A DNA stretch of 64,000 nucleotides from an uncultured Pelagibacteraceae bacterium (GCA_902604785.1 CACLAC010000003.1:1-64000); one strand, 5' to 3'. Positions 9,642 to 18,662 are shown, counted from the stretch's first letter. A program made the numbers and translations. The notes: generated from the letters alone by a model not told the origin.

Positions 9642-9746
9642 ATGTAAATTTTATAATTTACATTATTTACAAAATCTACTTAAATAACGATTTTTCTTGT
9701 AAATACGATAAATTTTTTGTAAAAATAAATTTACAAAATTTACAAT
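9642..9746. promoter_or_regulatory. Repeated ScfR-type operator half-sites between aceA unit and scfR gene
   Basis: A perfect inverted repeat occupies 9642-9663 (ATGTAAATT, TTAT spacer, AATTTACAT). TTTACAAA occurs at 9666-9673 and 9730-9737, TTTGTAAA at 9716-9723, and near matches at 9696-9703 and 9739-9746. The pair at 9716 and 9730 is an inverted repeat with a 6 bp spacer. Known ScfR family sites (RamB, PccR) centre on TTTGCAAA, so these look like variants. The string covers the whole divergent promoter region, up to 8 bp from the regulator's ATG. Confidence 0.6.
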
Positions 9747-9753
9747 ACGTAAA

Positions 9754-11178
9754 ATGAGTAAAATAGACAACAAAATTGGACCGAAAATTAAGGCTTTTAG
9801 AAGACAGTTAGGCATGCAAGCAAACAAACTTGCAGAAGAACTTGGTATATCACCAAGTTATTTAAATTTAATTGAAAATGGTAAAAGAAAAATAGATGGA
9901 GATTTGCTTCTAAAAGTTTGTGAAAAATTAAGAATAGAGCTTTCCGACTTAACTAGTAAAGCAGATATAAATCTTGAAAATAATATTTCAGAGTTATTGG
10001 GAGATGAATTATTCGAAGATTTAGATATTCTTGGTCCTGAAGTAAAGGATTTAGTTAATACAAACCCTAAGATTGCAAAAGCTTTGATAAAACTAGGTGA
10101 TAATTTTAAACAAAAAGATCATGAAATTGTTAATAAACTTGAAAATATATCTGGTAAAATTATTGATAGCAGAAAAGCAGCTTTTCCTGGGGAGGTTATT
10201 TCTGATTTTTTACAAGAAAATAAAAACTTTTTTCCTAAATTAGAAAATTTTGCAGATGCAATTTTTGAAAAAGTTAAACAAAATAATAGAACAAGATATA
10301 TTGCTCTATGTGATTTTTTGAAAAGTGAATATGGTATAACTGTAAAAGATGTTATTCCAGAAGAAGGTAAGCCTTTTTCAAAAATATATAAATCCAAACA
10401 GAAAGAATTATTTTTATCTGACTATCTTTCTCTAGAAACAAAAAAACTATATGCTGCAGCACAAATTTCACAGGAAGGTGCGTCTAGAGAAATAAATGAG
10501 TATTTATCAACTTTTAATTTCCCATCGGAAGAAGCAAAAAAATTAACAAGAGTTGCATTATTAAACTATTGTGGAGCTGCGATTTTAATGCCTTACAAAC
10601 TTTTTCATAAAGCATGTAAAGAATTGAAATATGATTTAGAACTTTTACAAAATACGTTTGCCACTTCCTTTGAACAAGTTGCTCACAGGGTTACTTGTTT
10701 ACAAGATCCTTCACTACCTGGTATTCCTTTTCATTTCCTAAGAGTTGATGTTGCAGGAAATATTTCAAAAAGATTTTCTTTATCAGGAATTGAAATACCG
10801 CGTTATGGTGGTGCATGTCCAAGGTGGAATGTTTACTCTGCTTTTTCAAGACCAGGAGTAATTCAAGCTGCAGTAAGTAAAATGACTAATGGCGAAAAAT
10901 ATGTATGTATAGCAAGAACAGTAGAAAAAGGAGTTGGTAGATATGGTCAAAAAAAAAGTATGTTGTCTATTGGTCTAGGATGTGAAGCTAAATATGCAAA
11001 AGACTTTGTGTATACTGAAAATTTAGATTTAAATGATAAAAAGTCAGAATTACCTATAGGTGTATCTTGTAGAACTTGTGATAGATTAGATTGTTCGCAA
11101 AGAGCATTTCCTCCATTACATAAAAAGTTTGATATTGATATTAATTCAAGAGGAGTATCTGTTTATGTTAGTGAATAA
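9754..11178 (+). CDS. ScfR/RamB-family transcriptional regulator (XRE helix-turn-helix)
   Basis: The 474-residue protein has an N-terminal XRE helix-turn-helix (about residues 8-62, LAEELGISPSYLNLIENGKR). A degenerate IrrE-like domain lacks the HExxH zinc motif. A C-terminal DUF2083-type domain ends with a Cys-rich motif (CRTCDRLDCSQRAFPP near residues 440-455). Members called short-chain fatty acyl-CoA regulators sense acyl-CoA levels and control aceA or propionyl-CoA genes. It is divergent from the small ORF and aceA, which are its obvious candidate targets, and it probably also regulates itself. No clear ribosome-binding site precedes the ATG. Confidence 0.85.
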   Translation: MSKIDNKIGPKIKAFRRQLGMQANKLAEELGISPSYLNLIENGKRKIDGDLLLKVCEKLRIELSDLTSKADINLENNISELLGDELFEDLDILGPEVKDLVNTNPKIAKALIKLGDNFKQKDHEIVNKLENISGKIIDSRKAAFPGEVISDFLQENKNFFPKLENFADAIFEKVKQNNRTRYIALCDFLKSEYGITVKDVIPEEGKPFSKIYKSKQKELFLSDYLSLETKKLYAAAQISQEGASREINEYLSTFNFPSEEAKKLTRVALLNYCGAAILMPYKLFHKACKELKYDLELLQNTFATSFEQVAHRVTCLQDPSLPGIPFHFLRVDVAGNISKRFSLSGIEIPRYGGACPRWNVYSAFSRPGVIQAAVSKMTNGEKYVCIARTVEKGVGRYGQKKSMLSIGLGCEAKYAKDFVYTENLDLNDKKSELPIGVSCRTCDRLDCSQRAFPPLHKKFDIDINSRGVSVYVSE

Positions 11179-11202
11179 AAAAGCTTTATTTAACTTTATT
11201 AT

Positions 11203-12381
11203 TTATTCCTTTTTGTTTCTTTTTCTTGAAATAAGTTGAGTTAAAGAATCAACCATCATATCTGAAGCTTTAAATATTTCTTTAGGTTTAAACTCATAAG
11301 ATAAGCTTTTTTCTTCATTAGATTTATCTTCAATAACTATTCCTTTATCTGGAGAATTATCTTTAATATAAATTAATATTAACCATTCTTCATCTAAAGA
11401 CTCATCCCATTTAATGAAAATTTCACCTGTCTCAAACCTTCTATCGATGCATTTTAATATAGACATATGTCTTGTAATATATCTTTTATTTAATTGAAAA
11501 ACTAAGCTGTTAGCACTTCTATAAAAACTTTCTAAAGCAGACTCTATTTTTTGTCTTTCTATGTAGTGTTCTCTTTCTTTTTGTAAAAGAGTTTCTCTAT
11601 CATCGCCTTCTCTTATTTTAACCCCAAGAGCTTCTACTCTTTCTCTAATTTTTTGATCTCTTATTAACCTGTATTTATTTTTTAATTTTTCTATTCTTTC
11701 TTGAAGTCCGGAATAATCTTCTCTCTTCTCTTTTAGTGATATTTTTTCTAATTTTTCTAATTCTTTTACTTCTCTAACTCTAAATTTCTCGATTTGTTTA
11801 TCAAGTTTAAGTTCTTGTAAAAATTTCCTTTGTCTTTCAGCTTGCTCTTTTCTTAAAATTGCCTGTTCTTTTCTTAAAAATAATTTTATATCTTTATTTC
11901 TTTCTCTTTCTAATCTCTGTTCTTCTTTAAGTTGCTTTTCCTTTAGTTTAAGTTGTAGTTCTTTTTCTTCTTGTTTTTTATTTTCTAATTCTAGTTTTTC
12001 TTTCTCGGATTTTTCTATTGCTTCTAATTTTAACCTTCTTTTTTCTTCTGATCTTAATATTTTAAATCCTTGTATTTTTTCTTCAATTTTTTGAAAAAAT
12101 TTTGAAATAAATCTATCAACAATCAAAAAATCAATTTTAAATTTAAAGCTAAAATTTGATTTAATACTTTCTTCAAGTCTTACTGTTCTAGAAATAAAAT
12201 TTTCTGGTTTTTTTTTAAGTTGATATTTTATTACTTTTCTTTTAGATTTAATTTTTCTCTTATTGGTCTTATTAAATTTTTTTTTTATTTGTTTTTTTTT
12301 CTTTTTTAAAAATTTTTTTTTCTTAGTTGAATTAGATTTTTTTATTTTTTTTTTATTTATTTTTTTTCTTTTTTTTTTCAT
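11203..12381 (-). CDS. Lys-rich coiled-coil protein, unknown function
   Basis: The 392-residue protein has three parts. Residues 1-55 are almost all Lys, Asn, Arg and Ser. Residues about 105-250 form a long charged coiled coil rich in Glu, Lys, Leu, Arg and Gln, with IREGDDRETLLQKEREHY at its end. Residues 285-392 form a folded-looking C-terminal domain (FYRSANSLVFQLNKRYITRH, FIKWDESLDEEWLILIYIKD). There is no signal peptide. I recognise no family. The coiled coil could be structural or a scaffold. It is a single gene, convergent with scfR and 31 bp from the next minus-strand gene (cfa). Confidence 0.6.
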   Translation of the reverse strand: MKKKRKKINKKKIKKSNSTKKKKFLKKKKKQIKKKFNKTNKRKIKSKRKVIKYQLKKKPENFISRTVRLEESIKSNFSFKFKIDFLIVDRFISKFFQKIEEKIQGFKILRSEEKRRLKLEAIEKSEKEKLELENKKQEEKELQLKLKEKQLKEEQRLERERNKDIKLFLRKEQAILRKEQAERQRKFLQELKLDKQIEKFRVREVKELEKLEKISLKEKREDYSGLQERIEKLKNKYRLIRDQKIRERVEALGVKIREGDDRETLLQKEREHYIERQKIESALESFYRSANSLVFQLNKRYITRHMSILKCIDRRFETGEIFIKWDESLDEEWLILIYIKDNSPDKGIVIEDKSNEEKSLSYEFKPKEIFKASDMMVDSLTQLISRKRNKKE

Positions 12382-12412
12382 TGAAATTATTTATTGATTT
12401 ATCAGTAATAAA

Positions 12413-13600
12413 TTAATAAATATAGTCTCTAGTATTTGGTGCAGATATATTATCCTTGGTTAATTGCAACTGAAATACAACCTGATCTCCCCATTTAAAT
12501 ACCATTTCACAACTTGTAAGATAAAATTCCCACATTCTAAAAAATTTTTCATCAAACATTTCTAAAACAGTTTCCTTTTTTGACAAAAATCTCTCCTTCC
12601 AATGTCTTAATGTATGAGAGTAATGCATTCTTAATATTTCTATGTCTGAAATAATTAATCCAGAATCCTCTATTGGCCTAGCTATTTCGCTTAAACTTGG
12701 AGTATAGCCTCCAGGAAAAATGTATTTTGTAATCCATGGGTGTGGGTCTCTTGGCGGGTTAGATGAGCCAATTGTATGAATAAGTGAGATCCCTTTTTCA
12801 TTTAATAATTTTGATACAGTATTAAAATAACTTCTATAAAATTTTCTTCCTACATGCTCGAACATGCCAACACTCACTATTCTGTCATATTTTTCATTTA
12901 TTTCTCTATAATCTATTAGTTTAAACTCGACCTGATTTTCCAAATTTAATTCTTTAGCTTTATTTTTGCTAAATTCTAATTGATTTTCTGAAAGAGTTAT
13001 TCCGGTAACTGAAGCCTGAGTTTTTTGTGCTATATTGATCGCAAGAGTTCCCCATCCTGAACCTATATCTAGTACCTTTTGATTTGGTTTAATATTAAGT
13101 TTCTTTATAATGTGATCAATTTTATTTGATTGAGCTTCTTCTAAAGTATCATTTTCATTTTTAAAATAAGCACAAGAATATTGTCTATTCGCGTCTAGAA
13201 ATAAATCGTAAAGCTTTTCAGATATATCATAATGATGACTAACATTTTTTTTAGATTTTAAGCCTTTATTAAAATTTGTTAAATGTATGTAAGTTCCTTT
13301 AATTTTATTTAATAATTTTCCATAAATATTTATATCATTTCTTCCAATATTCCTTAAAGTTATTTCAAGAAATTCTGTTAGTGTTCCATTTTCAATTCGC
13401 AATGATCCATTAGTATAAGCTTCTCCAAAATATAAATCTGGATACAAAAGTAATTTGTAGTTTAAACTTTTATCAAGCAATTTTATTGTAATAGGGTTTT
13501 CTTTAATAGGTTTGCCAATTACAAACTTTCTCGAATTAGAATCAATTAAAATAAATCCATCATATATAAATAATTTTTTAAGAAAGTTTACTAAATACAT
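12413..13600 (-). CDS. cfa: Cyclopropane-fatty-acyl-phospholipid synthase family methyltransferase
   Basis: The 395-residue protein has an N-terminal lipid-binding region, then HYDISEKLYDLFLD and QYSCAYF (near residues 123-146). The SAM-binding motif is VLDIGSGWGTLAINIA near 171-186 and a later motif is SVGMFEHVGRKFYRSYF. CFA synthases add a methylene group from SAM to double bonds of membrane phospholipid acyl chains. It starts 1 bp after the stop of the DapA-family gene, so both are one operon. Related methyltransferases act on other lipids, but all core motifs favour Cfa. Confidence 0.9.
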   Translation of the reverse strand: MYLVNFLKKLFIYDGFILIDSNSRKFVIGKPIKENPITIKLLDKSLNYKLLLYPDLYFGEAYTNGSLRIENGTLTEFLEITLRNIGRNDINIYGKLLNKIKGTYIHLTNFNKGLKSKKNVSHHYDISEKLYDLFLDANRQYSCAYFKNENDTLEEAQSNKIDHIIKKLNIKPNQKVLDIGSGWGTLAINIAQKTQASVTGITLSENQLEFSKNKAKELNLENQVEFKLIDYREINEKYDRIVSVGMFEHVGRKFYRSYFNTVSKLLNEKGISLIHTIGSSNPPRDPHPWITKYIFPGGYTPSLSEIARPIEDSGLIISDIEILRMHYSHTLRHWKERFLSKKETVLEMFDEKFFRMWEFYLTSCEMVFKWGDQVVFQLQLTKDNISAPNTRDYIY

Positions 13601-13601
13601 A

Positions 13602-14480
13602 TTAGGCAGCCTCTAAGTTTTGAATATTAAAATTCAATTTTTTTAAATTTGAAATAAGTTCTGTTTTATCAGTTTCAGATAAAAGCTTTAATGGAGGTAA
13701 AATATTTTTATATATTTCATTTTTCTGAGACATGAAAGAGTGTAGACCAGATATTAAATTATATTTATCAAAAATTTCTCTAACATCACATAATTTTTTA
13801 TTTGTATCTTGTGAAGATTTATTAAAAAAATTATCATACACATTTCTAGCTAGGGAAGCGGTTACATTTGTAGTTGCAGTTATTATTCCCGAGCATCCTA
13901 ATTCAAGTCCTTTTAACAATTTAGTCTCGGAACCAGGCATTACTGAAAAATTATTAATTTGTAAATTCTCATAGAGATTATAAGAACTGTCCTTAACTCC
14001 AACAATTTGTTTTGGAAACTTTTCTACTAATTTTTTAACACAATCGGTACTAAATTTGTAACCACAAAGTTTTTCAAAATTGTATAAAATTATATTGCAT
14101 TCCCCAATCTCATTTATAATTCTTGTATAAAAATTGACTACATCTTCGTCACCATATTTGTAATAAGCAGGAGGCATTATCAAAAATTTATTAAAATTTA
14201 ATGTCTTAGATATTTTTATTAAATTAATTGTATCAGATAAAGAATTGAGACCTGTTCCTATAATAAATTTTTCTTTATATTTGCTATTAGGCAAATGATT
14301 AATTAATTGTATTTTTTCACTTATAGATATTAGTTGAGATTGGCCAGTGCTTCCAAAAAATACTACTCCATGGCAACCATTATCAATTATATTTTCTGCA
14401 TGAGAAATGGTTTTCTTATAATCTAATGCTAAATTTTCATTAAGCAAAGATAATGTGGCAGCATATATTCCTTTTATCAT
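13602..14480 (-). CDS. Dihydrodipicolinate synthase (DapA) family lyase/aldolase
   Basis: The 292-residue protein has the family TIM-barrel landmarks: GVVFFGSTGQSQLIS near residues 38-52, LIMPPAYYKYGDEDVVNFYTRI near 102-123, the Tyr of IILYNF, and the Schiff-base Lys in IVGVKDSS near 165. The pathway is not clear: pairing with cfa is unusual for lysine synthesis, and the family also includes aldolases for sugar acids and related keto acids. Substrate is unknown; a second DapA elsewhere is likely but cannot be seen. Confidence 0.8.
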   Translation of the reverse strand: MIKGIYAATLSLLNENLALDYKKTISHAENIIDNGCHGVVFFGSTGQSQLISISEKIQLINHLPNSKYKEKFIIGTGLNSLSDTINLIKISKTLNFNKFLIMPPAYYKYGDEDVVNFYTRIINEIGECNIILYNFEKLCGYKFSTDCVKKLVEKFPKQIVGVKDSSYNLYENLQINNFSVMPGSETKLLKGLELGCSGIITATTNVTASLARNVYDNFFNKSSQDTNKKLCDVREIFDKYNLISGLHSFMSQKNEIYKNILPPLKLLSETDKTELISNLKKLNFNIQNLEAA

Positions 14481-14543
14481 AACTGTAAATTCTTATTATA
14501 AATATAGTGTAAATTATTATAAATATTAATAAAAAATTTTATA

Positions 14544-15479
14544 ATGAATGTAGGTATTTTTTTAAATTATATCGGTTTGGGTTCCAATTTATTGCATCTG
14601 AGTTATTGCCATGAGATAGCTAAAAAATATGGTCCAGTAACAATTATAACATTATGTAAAAATCTAGATCAAGCACTTGAAGATGACCCAAATATTAAAA
14701 GTATAATTTTAATAGATAAAAATAACAAAATAACAGATATTCCAAATATATCTAAAATATTAAGAAAATTATTATTAAAAAAAATTTTTATTTTTTATCC
14801 GAGTCCTAGATTATTTTTTGCTGCCAAACTATCTGGTATAAAAGAAATATATAATTATGCTTTATTTAAAAAAAAAAATTTGCATTTAGTTAATGCTGCA
14901 AAAAAATTTACATGTGAATGTTTAAAAATAAATTTTTGTCCAACAGAGACAAAATTTTATGTAAGCAATAAAAAAATTATTAATGCAAAAAAATATTTTA
15001 ATGAAGATCATTATAATATTGTAATTGGTGCTGGATCATCTGGTCCTGATACTAGGTGGGGAGAAAAAAATTTTATATCTCTAATAAATAAATTAAATGA
15101 AAATGGAAAATATTTTTTTTATATACAATGTGGTCCTGAACAAAATCAAATATCAAAAAATATAATTTCTAATATAAATAAAAAAAATTGTATAGATTTA
15201 AGCAATATGAGTATTAAAGAAATAATTCCAATTTTATATTTGAGCGATATGTATGTTGGAAATGATTCATTTTCACATCATGTGACTTCTCAATGCAATA
15301 AACCATCTATAGTGCTTTTACTAAATTCACCTAAAGCTTACTCTGATTATAGCAAAAATCATCACAGAATAATTCCAGATAATGCATCAATAGAAGATAT
15401 CGATCACTCATCAAAATATGATGCAAACTCAATTGGTGTAGAAAAAGTTTTTAACAAAATAATTAATTTAAAAAATTAA
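14544..15479 (+). CDS. Glycosyltransferase family 9 (heptosyltransferase-like)
   Basis: The 311-residue protein follows the GT-B layout of family 9. It has an N-terminal LNYIGLGSNLLHLS and a C-terminal donor half with VIGAGSSGPDTRWGEKNFISLINKL near residues 165-189. ILYLSDMYVGNDSFSHHVTSQCNKPSIVLL lies near 231-260, where the D-S/T-x-x-x-H pattern binds the nucleotide sugar. Such enzymes add sugars to the LPS core. No other LPS gene is adjacent. It is divergent from the dapA-like/cfa unit and overlaps the next gene's stop by 4 bp. Confidence 0.78.
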   Translation: MNVGIFLNYIGLGSNLLHLSYCHEIAKKYGPVTIITLCKNLDQALEDDPNIKSIILIDKNNKITDIPNISKILRKLLLKKIFIFYPSPRLFFAAKLSGIKEIYNYALFKKKNLHLVNAAKKFTCECLKINFCPTETKFYVSNKKIINAKKYFNEDHYNIVIGAGSSGPDTRWGEKNFISLINKLNENGKYFFYIQCGPEQNQISKNIISNINKKNCIDLSNMSIKEIIPILYLSDMYVGNDSFSHHVTSQCNKPSIVLLLNSPKAYSDYSKNHHRIIPDNASIEDIDHSSKYDANSIGVEKVFNKIINLKN

Positions 15480-15985
15480 TATAATTCTTTTAAAACCAAA
15501 TCTTTTGCCTCATTAACAATTGATGCCAGTCTATTTAGCTCAGGACTAATATCTGGATGTATTTTTTTCATTATTTTTTTATAAGAAATCAAAACCTCAT
15601 CTTTTGAATATTTTTTTTTTGGATCTAAATTTAGTATTTTATATGCTTCTTCAATAGACATACTTTGACTATTAATATTCTGGTTGAAATTGTTAAAATT
15701 GAATCTTCCTGAATTTTTTAAAACTCTAAATAACCCCCACAATCTCAGAAGTTGAAATAAAGAAATTCCTGCTTTTGTTTTAATTAATGGTAAAATTGCT
15801 AAAACAAAAGGTAAAGAAAATATATACCTTCCAGCATAAGCCATTATAAATGCTAAAAAAATTGACAAAATTATTATTAATATCCTGATAAATTTAGAAA
15901 TTTTCTTCGTAGAAGTTTTTGCAAACCAGCTAAGAAAAATATAAACAATGACAAAAATAATAACTGTTATAAAAAAAATATTCAT
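15476..15985 (-). CDS. Membrane-anchored J-domain protein (TIM14/DnaJ-like)
   Basis: The 169-residue protein begins with two hydrophobic segments (residues about 3-20 and 30-60). A C-terminal J domain covers residues about 110-169, with AYKILNLDPKKKYSKDEV and the HPD in KKIHPDIS. This arrangement matches small membrane J-proteins that bring DnaK to the membrane. It is the second J-domain protein in the window after the DjlA-like gene at 7428. Head-to-head with oligopeptidase B with 18 bp between. Confidence 0.8.
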   Translation of the reverse strand: MNIFFITVIIFVIVYIFLSWFAKTSTKKISKFIRILIIILSIFLAFIMAYAGRYIFSLPFVLAILPLIKTKAGISLFQLLRLWGLFRVLKNSGRFNFNNFNQNINSQSMSIEEAYKILNLDPKKKYSKDEVLISYKKIMKKIHPDISPELNRLASIVNEAKDLVLKELY

Positions 15986-16003
15986 ATATTAATTTAAATC
16001 TTA

Positions 16004-18079
16004 ATGAAAATACCACAGCTTCAAAAAAAACTAGAAGTTAAATCTTGTCACAATAAGACTTGGGAGGATAATTATAGTTGGATTCACCAGGAAAATATAC
16101 TGGATGTATTAAAAGATAGTTCAAAGCTTTTGCCAGAAACGCGAAAATATTTAGAGCAAGAAAATGATTACTTTGAGCATGAAATGAAGAATACAAAAGA
16201 GCTTCAAAAAAAATTATTTAATGAAATAAAAGGAAGAATAAAATTGGATGATGAATCTTTGCCTTTTAAAGATAAAGAATATGAATATTGGACCAAAACT
16301 ACTACAAAAGGAAATTACTCTATTAAACTTAGAAAAAAAATTGGCTCTGAAGAAGTGGAAGAAATCTGGAACGGAGATTTAGAAAAAGAAAAATTAAAAA
16401 CTGAGTATTTTGGACTCGGCGATCTTGAGGTAAGTTATAATGACAAATATTTAGGATATTCACTAGATTTAAAAGGATCAGAGTATTATACAATTTATAT
16501 TAGAGATATAAAATCTAATGAACTTATTACTGAAAAAATTGAAGAAACTAGTGGCAGTATAACTTTTAGCTTGGATGATAAGTTTATTTACTATTCAAAG
16601 CTGGATGAGCACCATAGGCCAAGAAAAATATTTAGACACAAGTTGGGAACATCAGTTAGTGAAGATCAATTAATATTTGAAGAAAAAAGTGAGGCTTTTA
16701 CTGTAGGTATAGGCATAAGTTCAGATGAAAAATATTATTTTATCTTTACATCTGACCATAATACCTCTGAACAATATTACTTTAATGTGGATGAAGAAAA
16801 TCCAAAACCAAAAATTATTAAGCAAAGGAAAAAGGGAATAATTTATTCTGTAAATTCTTGGGATAATTATTTTTATAATCATACCAATGAAGACGCTGAA
16901 GATTTCAAAATTGAATTTTGTGATAATCTATCAAATCAAAATTGGAAATCCTTTATTCCTGCTAAAGATGAAGTTTTAATTGGAGGGCTTGTGTTTTTAA
17001 AAGATTGGATTATTAGGTCTGAAACTTCAAATGCTTTAAGTAAATTAATTATAAGAAATCCTAAAACAGGTGAAGAAGGGGATTTAACTTTTGTTAATGA
17101 AAAAGTGATAGTTCCTGGAATATCATTAAAACAAAGAGATAAAAATACAGATGAAGTTTATCTTTCATACTCTTCTCCTAAAACACCAGGTAAATCATTT
17201 TTGTATAATTTAAAAACAAATGAAAAAAAACTTATAAAAGAGCAAGAAATTCCTTCAGGTCATAATCCCGAAGATTATATTGTTGAAAGACTAGAATGTC
17301 GTTCTCATGATGGAAGATTGGTTCCACTAACAATTACAAGACATAAAAAAACAAAAATAGACGGTAATGCAAATTTACTTTTATATGGCTATGGATCTTA
17401 TGGAAATTCAATGTCTCCAGGATTTAATTCTACTAAATTAAGTTTAGTTGATAGAAATATTATTTGGGTAACTGCACATATAAGAGGTGGAATGGAAAGA
17501 GGCATGAAGTGGTGGAAAGAAGGAAAGTTACTTAATAAAAAAAATACCTTTGAAGATTATATTGCTGTTGGAAAATATTTGATTGAAAAAAAGTACACTT
17601 CTTTAGGAAAAATTATAGGAATGGGTGGTTCTGCGGGAGGTTTACTTATGGGCGCTGTTGTAAACAAAGCTCCTGAATTATTTCTGGGTATAGTTATGGC
17701 AGTTCCTTTTGTTGATTCCTTAACTACAAATCTAGATCATTCATTGCCTTTAACTGTCGGAGAATTTGATGAATTCGGAAATGCCAAAGATAATAAAGAA
17801 CACTTTGATTATATTTATTCATATGCTCCCTACAATAATATAAAAAAAATGGATTATCCAAATATGTTAATTACAACTAGCTTAAGTGATAACAGAGTAT
17901 TGTTTGATGAACCTGCAAAATTTACTGCAAAACTTAGAGATTATAAAACTGATGAAAATATATTATTATTAAAAACGGAAATGAATGCTGGTCATGGTGG
18001 AAAATCTGGTAGAGATGGAGCCATTGAAGAAATAGCAATTGACTACGCATTTATTTTAAAAATTACAAAAAAATTTTAA
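16004..18079 (+). CDS. ptrB: Oligopeptidase B (S9 family serine peptidase)
   Basis: The 691-residue protein has an N-terminal seven-bladed propeller followed by an alpha/beta-hydrolase domain. The nucleophile is Ser543 in GMGGSAGGLLMG and the catalytic His is His664 in NAGHGGKSGRDG. The Asp should lie in the TTSLSDNRVLFDEPAK region. LLYGYGSYG near 460 is a family mark. Oligopeptidase B cuts short peptides after Arg or Lys. There is no signal peptide, so it is cytoplasmic. Length and motifs are normal. Confidence 0.92.
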   Translation: MKIPQLQKKLEVKSCHNKTWEDNYSWIHQENILDVLKDSSKLLPETRKYLEQENDYFEHEMKNTKELQKKLFNEIKGRIKLDDESLPFKDKEYEYWTKTTTKGNYSIKLRKKIGSEEVEEIWNGDLEKEKLKTEYFGLGDLEVSYNDKYLGYSLDLKGSEYYTIYIRDIKSNELITEKIEETSGSITFSLDDKFIYYSKLDEHHRPRKIFRHKLGTSVSEDQLIFEEKSEAFTVGIGISSDEKYYFIFTSDHNTSEQYYFNVDEENPKPKIIKQRKKGIIYSVNSWDNYFYNHTNEDAEDFKIEFCDNLSNQNWKSFIPAKDEVLIGGLVFLKDWIIRSETSNALSKLIIRNPKTGEEGDLTFVNEKVIVPGISLKQRDKNTDEVYLSYSSPKTPGKSFLYNLKTNEKKLIKEQEIPSGHNPEDYIVERLECRSHDGRLVPLTITRHKKTKIDGNANLLLYGYGSYGNSMSPGFNSTKLSLVDRNIIWVTAHIRGGMERGMKWWKEGKLLNKKNTFEDYIAVGKYLIEKKYTSLGKIIGMGGSAGGLLMGAVVNKAPELFLGIVMAVPFVDSLTTNLDHSLPLTVGEFDEFGNAKDNKEHFDYIYSYAPYNNIKKMDYPNMLITTSLSDNRVLFDEPAKFTAKLRDYKTDENILLLKTEMNAGHGGKSGRDGAIEEIAIDYAFILKITKKF

Positions 18080-18088
18080 TTTCAACTT

Positions 18089-18116
18089 CTTGAAAATAAA
18101 AAAATAATACTTACAT
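18089..18116 (+). promoter_or_regulatory. Candidate RpoH promoter of hsp20
   Basis: CTTGAAAA begins at 18089 and CTTACAT lies at 18110-18116, 17 bp after CTTG. This fits the alphaproteobacterial RpoH consensus (CTTG, 17-18 bp, CYTATNT) at six of seven -10 positions. The predicted start, near 18123, coincides with the first base of the leader hairpin at 18123-18147. Confidence 0.6.
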
Positions 18117-18122
18117 CATTTC

Positions 18123-18176
18123 TATAGGTTGCCGTTAGGGGCCTATAAAAAATAAACTTGCTAAAATAAAGGAGGT
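18123..18176 (+). ncRNA. ROSE-like RNA thermometer in the hsp20 leader
   Basis: Two hairpins follow the predicted start site. The first pairs TATAGG (18123-18128) with CCTATA (18142-18147) and continues as TTGC against GGGG. In the second, CUUGCU (18157-18162) can pair with the Shine-Dalgarno AGGAGG (18170-18175) around a 7 nt loop. The only non-Watson-Crick or wobble position is a G opposite G. A UUGCU or UCGCU sequence pairing with AGGA across a G-G mismatch is the hallmark of ROSE thermometers, which hide the ribosome-binding site of small heat-shock genes until warmed. The element is shorter than classical ROSE. Confidence 0.6.
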
Positions 18177-18180
18177 TATT

Positions 18181-18627
18181 ATGACAAGTAAGGATCTATC
18201 AATTTTCAACTCATTAAGACCCTTTTCGATTGGTTTTGACGATATGTTTGACCAATTTGAAAGTATGTTGGGTAACGGTAGTTTGAGCATGCAATCAAAT
18301 TATCCACCATATAACATAAGAAAAACTGGAAAAGACGCATACTCAATTGAGGTTGCTCTTGCTGGTTTTAATAAAAAAGATGTCGAAGTAGAGTTTGAAG
18401 ATAATTTATTAACTGTGAGAACAAAGCAAATTAATAAATCTGAAGATAAAAATGAAGATGGTGAAATAATTCATAAAGGTATTTCTCAAAGACAATTTGC
18501 AAGATCATTTACAATTGCAGACGATGTAAAGGTAGGCGGTGCTGAGCTTAAAGATGGTCTTTTAACAATAGCTTGTGAAAGAATATTGCCAGAACATAAG
18601 AAAAAAAGACTTATTGAAATTAGATAA
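18181..18627 (+). CDS. Small heat-shock protein Hsp20 (IbpA type)
   Basis: The 148-residue protein has a short N-terminal arm (RPFSIGFDDMFDQFESML, typical of proteobacterial IbpA-type proteins). An alpha-crystallin domain follows (about residues 38-130), containing YSIEVALAGFNKKDVEVEFEDN and DGLLTIACERILPEHKK, and then a C-terminal tail. It holds unfolding proteins for DnaK or GroEL. It has a strong AAAGGAGG site 5 bp before the ATG, a probable RpoH promoter and a ROSE-like leader, so control is both transcriptional and translational. Confidence 0.93.
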   Translation: MTSKDLSIFNSLRPFSIGFDDMFDQFESMLGNGSLSMQSNYPPYNIRKTGKDAYSIEVALAGFNKKDVEVEFEDNLLTVRTKQINKSEDKNEDGEIIHKGISQRQFARSFTIADDVKVGGAELKDGLLTIACERILPEHKKKRLIEIR

Positions 18628-18638
18628 GCATAACCTTA

Positions 18639-18662
18639 CTTGTGGGGATTGCTCCCCACAAG
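18639..18662 (+). terminator. Hairpin terminator after hsp20
   Basis: A perfect 10 bp stem, CTTGTGGGGA with TCCCCACAAG, closes a TTGC loop 12 bp after the hsp20 stop. T-rich sequence begins about 12 bp further on, so it is a strong hairpin but not a textbook U-tract. It also ends just past the convergent permease gene and may stop transcripts from both sides. Confidence 0.65.

Noticed and set aside
9566..9757. Plus-strand 63-codon frame upstream of scfR
   Set aside because: It covers operator repeats and the opposite-strand small ORF, is hydrophobic and low in complexity, and lacks a plausible start signal.
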